DNA of 64,000 nucleotides from Rhynochetos jubatus (lineage: Eukaryota > Chordata > Aves > Eurypygiformes > Rhynochetidae): positions 15,513,501 through 15,577,500 of the forward strand of contig CM050656.1 of the NCBI GenBank assembly GCA_027574665.1, in the 5' to 3' direction. The position numbers were made by a program, and so were the translations under genes. A model generated the notes under the pieces. The model did not search any database and was not told the origin of the DNA. It saw only the letters and a program-made list of their open reading frames with translations. Of the stretch, positions 54,050 to 64,000 are shown in pieces. How positions within the stretch are numbered: the stretch's first letter is position 1; the number at the start of each line of letters is the position of its first letter.

Positions 54050-54183
54050 AATCATAGATTGGCTCCAAGGTTCTGCAAGGTCACGTCTTATTATGGTGTA
54101 TCTGTTGTATGGTCTGATAAGAAGTTTCTTTCTAATTTAATCTAAGTAGGGCATCCCATAGCGATTTCCCATTTCCCTTGTTA
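54050..54183 (-). mobile_element. Degraded CR1 LINE 3' fragment
   Basis: The + strand reads ATCATAGATTGG, then AAGAAGTTTCTTTCTAATTT with TAATCTAAG soon after, and then CCATTTCCCTTGTT. These resemble, in the right order, landmarks of the antisense strand of avian CR1 3' ends (TCATAGAATGG, AAGAAGTTTTTCCTAAT, and the stretch before CCCTTGTCCT). The spacing is shorter than the consensus, as expected of an old, deleted copy. The match was made by memory and a repeat-library alignment would settle it. Confidence 0.45.
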
Positions 54184-54350
54184 AAAATGTGATCATTTTT
54201 CTATATGCAAACTGCAATAGGTGAACATTTTCATAAATAATTGCTCCTAATTGATACAGTGTATAATACTTTTAATTATTCAAGGAGAAGAATGCATGTG
54301 TTAAAGTTCAGTTGGGGTTGCTTGCAGCACACCCACCATTTGAAACTGAC

Positions 54351-54420
54351 CTCATCCTGCCCATGATACACTAGAGGGAAGCCAAAGTACCCTATGAAAT
54401 CATGTTGCCTCAGTGGCCAA
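54351..54420 (-). other. Possible further antisense exon
   Basis: On the minus strand a 70-base open stretch is bounded by an acceptor ending TGTTTTACACAG and a donor GATGAG/GTCAGT. It reads WPLRQHDFIGYFGFPLVYHG and then QDE, and ends in phase 0. That is the phase at which the candidate exon at 48513 begins. It is too short to carry weight alone. Confidence 0.15.
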
Positions 54421-56666
54421 CTGTGTAAAACAGTAAATCTTACTTTTCTCTTAGAGCCAGGATACATTTATGTTGAATATGCATTTCTGCAGACAAAAGA
54501 GCTGTGCTAAACTCAGGAGACCCATAGTGAGTCAAGCTGAATTTGCATTGAACTGACCTGGGGGTCCAATTGAAACATGAACATTAGAAGGGTAGCAAGG
54601 CTTCTACATTTCAGAAGTTGCAGTAACAAATCACACCTGTCATTTGAAATGTCTTATTTTAGTAATTAAAGTGGGTGATTTTTTAAAAAAGTGTTTAGGG
54701 TCTGTGCAAATTAATGTGATGGATAAAGCTACACGTTTTCCGTATTGTAATTCTTCAAGCTACTCATTTAATAATGGCTCAGGAGCTGCCTTAAGTTGCG
54801 TAACTTTTAACTGCATATCGAATATGCTGCATGCCATGCCATAGATAAAAAAGATCAAGAATGCCGCAAAGAAGAGTTTTAAAGTGTTTTTACTCTTATC
54901 CTATACTCGCTGCCTGTGAGTCTCTTCTCTTGCAAGTCTGTTGCAGTGTTATGCCCAAGGATCAGACACCGTGCTTCAGGATTTTCACTTAGATTTTCTA
55001 TGCTCTGACACTGTGCCTCAGAAATAAATGCCCCTTAGTAAAGCTCTGATATTACTACCCAACCCTGTGTTTCTCCCCTGAAACCTGCTCAACCCACAAA
55101 GCGTGGTGCTGCACTCGCGCTCACTCGGTGTGAATAATCTGTGTAAATTGCTCAGATATTACGGTGCTGCACTACTAAGGTTTTCATTAGTAAATAAGCA
55201 TAGCTGCGGGCTATTTATTTTGTTTAAATGGTGAAGCATTTAATTGGATCTTTCGAACTGATTACTTTTCAGCAATGCGGATCTGCTTGGTTTAGCTGGT
55301 GTACTAAGACATACACTGCCTGTAATCCCACACCGCATTTTGCTTGCACACACCTAAATAATATGAAAAGATTATGACGGTGACTTTGTTTCCATGTCTT
55401 CTTCCTCAGGTGGGGTTGCAATAGAAACATTTTATGTAAAAAGCAGGTTGGTTCTGCTTCATAATGTTACAAGGTTTTGGGTACGCTTGCACCTATGGAA
55501 AGCTCACCAGGAGATTGTCCTGGTATCTCGTTTTCCCGTCCTTGCTTTACAGTCAGCTCCTTGCAGGCTCTGGTAGTTCTAGTAGGCCTTTCACACATGT
55601 GGCAGAAGATATTGGGGGTAGAAAGATGCTGTTACCAAAGCACTTAAAATGTTACCGAGAGGAGGCAGGATTTATGTATTCCACTGGAATCTACATTTTC
55701 TTTTCCTTTGCCTTATTTTTTCTTTTCTTTTTCCCTCCCTATTTTATCTGATGCTTCAGTTTCATGTTAATAATAACCCCATAACGATATAGTTTACACC
55801 AATAAACAAAATACTATAACAAGGTTGAACTGTAACAGGAAAAAAATACCTGTGATAGCTTAGATGTAAGTGCGAAGATTAGTCTTTTTAACAGTGACTG
55901 CTTTGAACTTAGAGAACATGAATACTAAAAGGCAAATGGGTCATAACTAAATGTATTAAAATTGTAAGAAGAGGTTGAAAGCAAGAAATACTCTGTTAAA
56001 TTACTTTTTCCTACAAGTCTGATACACATGCATTGATAATGAAACAACCTGGGTAATCCTAAGAAAGGGCCTGTGGGAGCTGCATATTTTCTGTGGTGTT
56101 TTATTGTCTGTTTGGAATTTTCATCTTTAATGCATACCCTTAGATTCCCACAAGATTACACTGTATAAGGAAAACACAATTAAATATTATTGTGTATTTA
56201 TTGGGATACGGAAACAATGCTATGGTGCATCTTCTTCTACAATATTAGTTATACACTATTTAGCTTGCTCATGTCATGTTTACTCAGTAATTAGGAAGAT
56301 TCAACAAATCATCAGTATTATATTTAAAAAGAAAGTAGAAACAGTTTTCTCAGGTTTTTTCCTACCAAATACTTTTCATCTGAAACCAACAGGTTTATTG
56401 CCATAGTGGTCATGTTGCCAAGTGCATAGAAAATCCCAAGGCTGGGTTGTGAATTTTCAAACCTGTTTCTAGCATGCCTTACTGCTTTAGCAGGTCACAG
56501 GAAGATCTCCAATATTTAGACACAATTCTTATGGCCAATTTCTGCTTTCATACATGTTTGTATGTCTCCCATTTTTTTTTTCCTAGATTATGAAAACTAC
56601 CACCACAGCACACTAAATCTGTTTTCCCTTTGAGCTAGGTAAAATTGGTGCTTGTTTGGTTTGGTT

Positions 56667-56693
56667 CCACACTCCCCCACCCCCCCACACCCC
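56667..56693 (+). repeat. C-rich low-complexity stretch
   Basis: CCACACTCCCCCACCCCCC followed by CACACCCC. A short C/A-rich run with no other feature attached. Confidence 0.8.
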
Positions 56694-59600
56694 ATGCTCA
56701 TTCCTCCATAATAGTCTGAAAGATCTAACTTGAAAATAATTTTAGAAAATCTTACAGATGAGTAAGCAAAATTGCCAGTGTGGCATCCTGTTTTTTTTTT
56801 TTTAAAGCCAGTTGCAGGATTACAATGGTCTGTCTTCAGGGAGGATTGTCTGTAGGGATGTGTGCACTTACTCTTCCCGTGTGGGTAGGGTTTGGTACTG
56901 CTGCAGCGGTTACAGATGGACCACTGTGGACATTGCAGTGATGACTAGCCAATGCTGCTTCAAATCAGGGCTTTGTAGCAAGGCTGATATATTTTAGCAG
57001 GTCCTTTTTTCAGGCTTTGGCTAGTCCTAATATGCTAACTCATTAGGTTTCAGTAGGTAATAATGTATTTCTTGTGAGGTGAATTTGAAACTCAGAATTT
57101 AAATACATTCCTTTAAATAATTTTATCTACTGTAGGGGGTGTGTGTGCATACATATGTGTCTGTACACCCCTGAAATAAATTGTTCTCTGGCTATTTTAT
57201 ATGTAAGTTTTGTACATACTTTCTAAGAACGAATTAATAAAACGTAGCATTTAAGTAATGCTACATTTCATACGTATGTAGCTTTGAGTTTAATAACAGG
57301 AGTGAAGGTCTAGTGAATGTGCATACATGAGCAGAAGCACATCTCACATGGCAGTTGTAGACCATTAGGAGTATATGTGTAAAGACAACCATTCACTCTG
57401 CATAAAGAAGTTCAGTAATTTTTCTGTTTAAAATAAGCTGTTGTTAAAAGTCAATACATGAAGTATAGTCATCCCACATTCCCATCTCTTTTTACTGAGA
57501 CTGCAGCTCACCCAGGGTGAATAAGGAACAAGAAGACCATATGGAGTATGTGATGCTACAACTCAGAGTTTACGTGCTTCAAGTGGTGTTTAAGCAGGTT
57601 GCTGCAGGCGATATGCAGGAACATGTCATCATGCTAGCTTTTAAGTATTTAATCAATATGCTGAAAGAGAAATATTGTCAGATCTGACTTAAAAGTTTCA
57701 AAACATACCAAGATAGATTTTTTAAAATGTATTGACAGTTTTATTAAAAAATAATTTTACTTATTAAACGTGGCTTTATACTGTATCTTTTTTTACCATT
57801 TTCAGGTGAAGTACACATGACTGTTTTCTGTGTTTGCCAGTTTTACCTTAATTCGTGTAACACTGTATTCACAGAAATGCAGCATTAGAAATACCCAAAG
57901 TTATTTTATAGCCCATTTCTGGATAGACATTAATTCATATCCTTTTCAAAATAATATTAATGTTTCTTATGTGTTACTCTTTTTACCAAAGTTACTTATA
58001 TAAAACAAAATCATTTGAAGGATGAATTGTAATGTGGACAGTATTTCCTATATACCTTAACTCTGCAAACTACTTCAAAGGTGGAACTATGTGTATTTTT
58101 ATGTGACCGATGTGACTTACTCATAAAGATAACTTGTTCTCTCCGTCAGGCTGTTTGATCCATGTAATGCTAATGTCTTTCCAGAATCTGCTTAGATTCC
58201 AATGCTTCACTTTCTGGTCCAGTCATGATACGCTGTGTTTTTCATTTTAATGCTGGAGTATTTGTTCAAGTCCATAGATTTTGCATTTTTAATCTTCCTT
58301 AGAACAGTGGTGAATAATGGCCCTTGGCAGGAGATAATGAAATTTTCTTAATTTATATTTTCAAGCAGAAGCTTCAATTGAAAATGGCATCCTGTGGCCT
58401 GGAGACATAGCTCTAGTGCAAGTTTCAGGGGAGCTGTAATAATAATGCAGTGCTAGCAGTGACGAGGAATGATAGGACAGTGAAGAAGTAATTTAAGAAA
58501 GAAAAGAGAATGTACCAAAGCTTTATTGTAGCATATCTAATGATCTGCTGAAGATTCCCAATAGCTTTTGGAGCATGACAGGAGAAACTAATGTTATCTT
58601 GCCAAAACAGAAGCCCCTGCTTAATCAGCAGAACAAGATTATTGATTAAAACACCTCACACAATAGATTGCACATGGAATCTCATCTCCATACATTGCAC
58701 GTGGAAAAGTGCAATAATGAGCATAAGATAATAAAAAAAGAGCAAAAGCCATGTGTTGGGAATTGTACAAGTCAAGATTAGAGTTGAAATGCAAACAAAT
58801 TATCATGGAAAGTACAGCTGTCCTTAAAGCTGAGCACAGAAGGGGATGGATGCGGCAGGGACATAGCTATATTGTGAGCAGAAGATACTTGCTAACAGCC
58901 TTGCTGGAGCTTCTTTACTTTCTTTTTTTTCCTGTGTTCATCTGAAATGTGAAAGAGCCACTCCTCATTTGCACAGTCTTCTTCCTGAGGTGAAAGGAGT
59001 TCAGATGTTGTACTGTAACTGTTAATTAAACACTCCATTTGATTTTTAGATTACTCTAAGTGATGCATGTGCATTATGAAAATGTAACCTTTCTTCATTC
59101 ATGCTAAAATACTGAAGAAACGAGTGTTAGAGTACACAAGTGCTCCTTGCATTCATGAGAATAGTGATACTTCCTACATTTCCCCTTGCAAAACTTTTGC
59201 TGCTGCTAGCACAGGAACCTAAATTATCATTTCTTCAGTGCTATAGTTAGTCTTGTCCTAACTAGGGTTTCAAATTTAATTCATGTATTGCCTTTCCTAA
59301 ATCAACTGTTACTGAGTTTGTATAGACTACTTTGCAGATCTGCTTTATTTCTTTGTAAATGACGTCACTGTGTCATAAATCTTTGTGAATATGGTGAACA
59401 TTTTAAGCGTGAAGACATTTCTCAGTGTGAGATCATATGAATTTTAAGACTGTACATAGAAACCTGAGCATTTGCCTATTTTAAACAAATGCTAGGGAAG
59501 TATGCAGTTAACTAGATTACAGAACACTTACGTGGTACTTAAAACCTACAGAAAACTTAAACACTAGATTACAGACACTGAAACACTAAAGTATTTGTGA

Positions 59601-60490
59601 TTTGACGTCTTAAATTTTGCAGAAGTTGGAGCTGGTTTGTATCATGCCTTCAGTTGGAACAATTCTAAAAGAGTTTGAATAAATGGGCTGAATTAACAGT
59701 ACAGTGTGTATAAAAAATAATAGTGGTTAAAATGAATGAGGGACTTAGTTATTTGCCAGTTAATGGTTTTGGGGTTTGGATTTTTTTTCCTGATGGTGTC
59801 TATGCGAATTTTGCAAATAGTTAGGAACCTTATTTCCACTATAGCTTTGTTTGAGAGAATGCCGTGAAGTAGCTGCACTCAGAAGGGGTTTGCTCATTCA
59901 TTAGAGGAAGGAATGAAAATGGGTCACAGGATTGAGTTGAAGGCTGTAACAGTGTAATATCCTCTTCACTGAGCATAATGTTTCTAAGTGTAAAGGTTTC
60001 TCAGAATGATGAAGCTCTGTGATAGCAGTGATGCAGTAGCTTTGACAGTCTGTAGCCATGCAGGATAGTTTGCTGTTAGTGCTATTTTATGGAGAGTGGA
60101 GTATCTTTTGTCCAAAATACCAGACAGAATTCAGTGTTTCTTGTCTTAAAGAAGCTCAGCTGAAGCTTTTTTCAGTTTGTAAAATGGTCTTTGCAGTTAG
60201 CACCAGAACTGTAGGCCAATAACTAATAGAGAAGTTAGTATCCCTGGTTTTACAGGAGAAAAAAACAATAAAGCAGACAGATGACTCTCAGTTATCCAGA
60301 GAACAAATCACAGCAGTGTAAATTCCCTGAATTGCTTGTCTCAGAACTGCCTCTACAAGTCCACTTACTCCTCATCTTTTCTCTGTAACCCATGAATTGG
60401 GATTGGCAGCTGCTGTAGTTGCTGTCAGGTTTTCATGAAAGTTTCACTGGAACTGAAATTTGACCGCTAACAAATAGTTACCTGAAATTT

Positions 60491-61266
60491 CCTTTTTTTT
60501 TTTTTTTTTTTACATGCAATTATCTTTATCAAGTTTCTTTAATTTGTAATTTGAAATCATAGAAGGGTATGAAAACCAGAACCTTCTATGAAAATTATGT
60601 TTTATAAAATACAAGCAGCAATGCAGCAAAATCAGTGATGTGAATGTAAAAAGCTTTGACTTAAAGCAGAAATACTTCAGTCAGTTACTCAAGTAATTGC
60701 ACTTCTTGGGGAGGTGGTAGTGGTGTGCTCTGTAGCACTGCTGCGTACTTGTGGCAGTAGGCATAGCTCATTGTTTTGGATCTGGGGTCTTCATTTTGGC
60801 CAAAGGTGAGCAAAAGGTGACCATGTGCACAGCAGGTGAAGTCTTGCATGAAGAAATAGTCGAAAGTTTTTAGAATGTCAACTTCCTGTAAATGCTGCTC
60901 TGCCTGAAGTTTGACACAGACACTTACTATAAAAAGAAAAAATACCTCATTTTCTTCTGAAATATTATTATACAACTTTTTGATACAAGCTAGCATGAAG
61001 TTCTTCTCAGTTTCCTGACTGATGGCAACATTATGAGTCTTTCACTGGGGGAAAAAGAGAAGAAAACTTTTCATAGGGAGACAAGAATTCATCTTTTTCG
61101 TAAGAGTCACAAATACTGCTAGTAGAACTTTTCTTCCCCCATAGCTAAATATGATCTCCATCAGTTTCATTCTCAAGCAATTTCTCCCAATATGTATCCG
61201 TTTTATTTTGTAACAAATCAATATTTCTCTCTTAATTGCCGCTCATTCAAGTGTAAAATGAAATTT
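60491..61266 (-). pseudogene. Possible processed retrocopy with poly(A) tail
   Basis: Read on the minus strand, an open frame (60996-60685; for example ETEKNFMLACIKKLYNN just upstream of and across its start, later FDYFFMQDFTCCAHGHLL) ends at a TAA. About 140 bases later comes ATTAAA (60543-60538), and 27 bases beyond that an A run of 19 (T at 60493-60511 on +). Upstream, near 61220-61040, a second frame reads like protein (TYWEKLLENETDGDHI, SYEKDEFLSPYEKFSSLFPP) but is out of register with the first and contains stops. TGAAATTT at 60483-60490 and again at 61259-61266 could be target-site duplications. Together these suggest a decayed mRNA-derived insertion. The parent gene is not recognised. 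Processed copies are uncommon in birds. An alternative is a chance frame beside an A run. Confidence 0.3.
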
Positions 61267-61967
61267 TCATACAGCTCAAAGTTGTAGAAACCATTATACT
61301 GAATGATGCACTACACAGAGTCTTTTTCTAGGAATTATTTTGGCTTCAGCGTAAAGTTTTCACTAAAGAAACAGAAAGAAATTAAAGAAATTAATTACAA
61401 AATCTTACATCGAGTTTTTCTCATGCTGATTCGTCTGGCCTGTGGTGTGGGACATAAAAAAACCCATATGGGACTTAGAACAGAGATATCTGAGGTTTTG
61501 GGCTGTATTGTGTTCTACTGCTTCTGCAGCCTCCTCCTACACAACACACGAGAACAGTACTTTGACCTTCGTGAGAGTACAAAAAAGTGGCTGTAGTGTA
61601 CGTTTTCAATATTACAGATTCAGTACCGTGATCTCTGCTAGTTGGGTGCACGTTTTATCACTTCAGCATGGGTCTGAAAGCCATTGCGTGTGACATACTC
61701 ATTCCAGACTCCCTAAGATGCTGCAGAAGCTGTTGCACTGCACAATAGTGCTACTGGGAGTGTTGCAGCGTTACCTGTGCTATAGCTGTACACGGGACCT
61801 GCCTGTGCTCGCTGGAAGGTCACTGCCACAAGCAGCACAGAGGTGACAGGTGAATTCTTCACAATCTATCTACATCCATGGTTGTGCATATATACAGAAA
61901 TCCCTGGCTATTTCCAATTAGTTCTGCAATTATGAGCTTTATGAGGCTAGAAATAAGTAGCGCTTTT

Positions 61968-61983
61968 AAAAAAAAAAAAAAAA
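61968..61983 (+). repeat. Poly-A run (16)
   Basis: Sixteen consecutive A follow GCGCTTTT. No mRNA-like sequence or poly(A) signal was seen before it. Confidence 0.85.
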
Positions 61984-63285
61984 GAGTAATTAACTGATAA
62001 AGTCAGAAGAGTTGTTATTCCCGAGTTTGCTCAGCAAGAGGCACAGTATGTCCTGACCAGCTTTGTGCTGGTTTGATTAGTATATAAAAAGGAAAGTGAT
62101 TTATATCAGAGTTCTTCAAACGTGCTTGCTCTACCTTTTATGAGGTAGCATGAATTATTCTTATACCTGATGGCAATGTACAGCTGTGGAAAGCTGTTGA
62201 TTCAAGATAGATTATTGTAGCTTGGGATGTGGTATTCAGGGAGTGTGGGAAGTAGTAGGGCAATAGAGAAGTTGATGTACAGCTGGAGTCAAAGGCTAGA
62301 CTATTACTTAAGTTCAGACTTCTGTTATTCAGTTTGCTGGCAAACAGAACTAACCCCAGAGAAGATCAGCCAAGCTCTTTTTCTTTTAGTCACCAAACTC
62401 CCTGACCTTCTCTTTTTTTCTTTCCACTTCCTTCTGACTATTTTTTTCTGTATTACATTTTGACCATGTCTTCAGAGTTAGGTGGTTGGTTTCCTATGTT
62501 TAACTTCCAAGCTTTTTTTTTTTTCCCCTGGAAAAATGAATGGTAAATGATTATTATTATTAAAAAACCCTTCTAAATTCAGTAGACCCTCATGGTTAGA
62601 GGCATTGTAATAAAGTTCTTTGTATCAAAATGCATTGCTTTCTATTGTGGCAGTATTTAGTCTCCTCTAAAATTTATAATTAATTTTCTTGCAGTTCTTC
62701 TTAACTGCTTTTCTTATTTCCTCAGACAGTCATTCATTACCTCTTCCCGTAACCTGAGAAAGCTTAGAGTCCACCAATTTTTCCTAAAATAATTCAAATG
62801 CTAATGCTCTTTGTCTGCAATAACTCTTCCAACCAAAATCATAACTTCCTTGAATCAAAAATGTAAAACTATTCAGCAATATGTGTATCTGTAACGATGG
62901 AAGGAATTTCTCATTTGTGTTATTGTACATTAGTCAAAATTACACATTTTTTCATTTTGTATCCTCTCTGCATTTTGCTTTTGATTTTATTGAATAATAG
63001 TATCGTATCAGTATATATTTGGGACAGATACATCTACCAGTGGAAACAAGTGAAATCTGAGATAAGATTGATCTCCAAATTTAAAACTGTAAAGCCTGAC
63101 CTGCAACATTGTCTTGAAGCCTTATTTATGGACTTTGACTGATCTAGTATTACTTAACTTTGTTGTGTTATGGATTGGACTGCCCAAGTGTGAAGTGAGT
63201 TAGCACGGCATATAGTACTTTAGTATGAACTTGAAAATTAAATGTAATTTTAAATTAATTAGCTTGCTTTCTTTTCCCATTACAG

Positions 63286-63395
63286 GTGCAACAACCGAAC
63301 ACAGTGTATAGTAGTTACTGGGTCAGATGTGTTTCCTGATCCTTGTCCTGGAACATACAAATATCTAGAAGTTCAGTATGAATGTGTTCCTTACA
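63286..63395 (+). CDS. ADGRL2: ADGRL2 (latrophilin 2) lectin-domain exon 2
   Basis: This second lectin exon finishes the domain. The acceptor is a pyrimidine-rich stretch ending TTACAG at 63285, and the donor is a near-consensus GTAAGT at 63396. Its first base completes the Arg codon left open by the previous exon. It then reads [19 protein letters not shown] and [17 protein letters not shown], leaving one A of the next codon. It supplies the other four cysteines (RCNN, TQCI, DPCP, YECV), so all eight expected for four disulphides are present across the pair. NRT is a potential N-glycosylation site. The motif [14 protein letters not shown] is a hallmark of latrophilin lectin domains. The exon ends just before the linker to the olfactomedin domain, where latrophilins are known to include or skip a few residues. 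The 110-base exon is intact. The rest of the receptor lies beyond the window. Confidence 0.97.
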
Positions 63396-64000
63396 GTAAG
63401 TATAATCTTTTTATTCTTGCTCACTTCCTTTGGCCCTCACAATTAAAGCTGGAGTGCTGTTACATGGAAAAGAAGCATATGTTTATGGCCCACGGACCCA
63501 TTATGCATGCAGAGCACTTGCAGACTAGGGCCTCCAATTAGCTTCACGAAGTGTGGAAGGAAGCCATGGTGTGGTGCTGGCCAAGTGTCTGTCTGTGTTC
63601 TTAAGTGTTTGGCTTTTAAGGCTACTGTTTTTCCAGAAAACAAACTCGAATTAGCTATTCAATAGGCCAGATAGAAATTTGTACTTTTGCCCGCTACCAG
63701 TTGCTGACAAATTGGCTTGGCTCACAGACTTCTAAAGCAGGAATTGACTTCCAATTTTAATCATGATCTACTTGAAAGGCTGCTTGCTGTTGTGGTGACT
63801 TTGGGTGCACAGCAGCACCCAACACTGACCCTCTGAGGCAAATGCCCCATTTGGGGGACATTGTAAAAGGACTTTGTGCTTCAGGGGTACATTATAAGTG
63901 AATGCAGACTCAAGAGTGAATAATTCCTCAGTAGGTTACTCAAACCTGGTTCTTAAAAACAACAGGGAAAAGAGTGAGAAAAAAAATGTTCACTTTCAGT
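63396..64000 (+). other. Start of the next ADGRL2 intron
   Basis: The intron begins with GTAAGT. The remaining 605 bases are unique sequence with no recognised exon or repeat. The next receptor exon (linker/olfactomedin domain) is beyond the window. Confidence 0.9.

Larger units (their letters stand above)
42706..63285 (+). other. ADGRL2 intron separating the two lectin exons
   Basis: This 20,580-base phase-2 intron divides the lectin domain. It holds a possible antisense exon set (43798-48513), a poly-T of 13 (42874-42886), a poly-T of 22 (44799-44820), a TTTTG microsatellite (48731-48771), a 17-base tandem repeat (48881-48919), a CA-rich stretch (51811-51860), (AT)n at 53371-53385, a probable CR1 remnant (54050-54183), a C/A-rich stretch (56667-56693), a 13-T run (56791-56803), a possible retrocopy (60491-61266) and a poly-A run (61968-61983). 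The interval 46200-47200 is very AT-rich with nothing recognisable. Stretches near 50200-50460, 53700-53950 and 58320-58740 look like conserved noncoding DNA by eye only. Confidence 0.85.

Noticed and set aside
61035-61060. Strong acceptor-like pyrimidine tract (CTCTTTTTCCCCCAG) on the minus strand
   Set aside because: The frame that continues into the 60996-60685 open stretch has a stop immediately after it, and the poly(A) tract downstream fits a retrocopy better than a spliced exon.
1-64000. tRNA, snoRNA, CRISPR and operon-like features
   Set aside because: No tRNA B-box-like sequence in a foldable context, no spaced direct repeats and no prokaryotic gene organisation were seen. A microRNA or snoRNA cannot be excluded by eye.

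Overview
The window is vertebrate nuclear DNA, almost certainly from a bird, and lies inside one large gene on the + strand: the latrophilin ADGRL2 (LPHN2, an adhesion G-protein-coupled receptor). Only two short stretches can be called protein-coding with high confidence. They are the exons at 42492-42705 and 63286-63395, which together encode the N-terminal SUEL/rhamnose-binding-type lectin domain. The paralogue call rests on lectin residues typical of ADGRL2 (the start [20 protein letters not shown], and later [12 protein letters not shown]), recalled from the family rather than searched. A bird is suggested by a solo LTR of a type I associate with neoavian genomes, a probable degraded CR1 fragment, the absence of any recognisable mammalian SINE or LINE1, and generally low repeat content.

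Layout: 1-42491 is the 3' part of a very long intron. The exon with the start codon and signal peptide was not found and probably lies upstream. This part holds the LTR (6719-7761), several adenine/cytosine-rich tracts, poly-A runs, small hairpins and tandem duplications, and a few GC/CpG-rich pockets, the strongest at 32401-32700. Next come lectin exon 1 (42492-42705), a 20,580-base intron (42706-63285), lectin exon 2 (63286-63395) and 605 bases of the following intron. The two exons start and end in the same phase and total 324 bases, so together they form a frame-neutral lectin cassette.

The most interesting possible new content is on the minus strand of the 20.6-kb intron. At 43798-48513 two pairs of open frames are joined by phase-consistent splice sites, the last ending in a stop codon followed by AATAAA. 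This could be a small antisense gene nested in ADGRL2. At 60491-61266 an open frame on the minus strand is followed by a variant poly(A) signal and a genomic poly(A) tract with short flanking repeats, which suggests a processed retrocopy. Neither is recognised and both are tentative. No tRNA, rRNA, CRISPR or prokaryotic feature is present. Most long open frames in the window are chance frames in intronic DNA.
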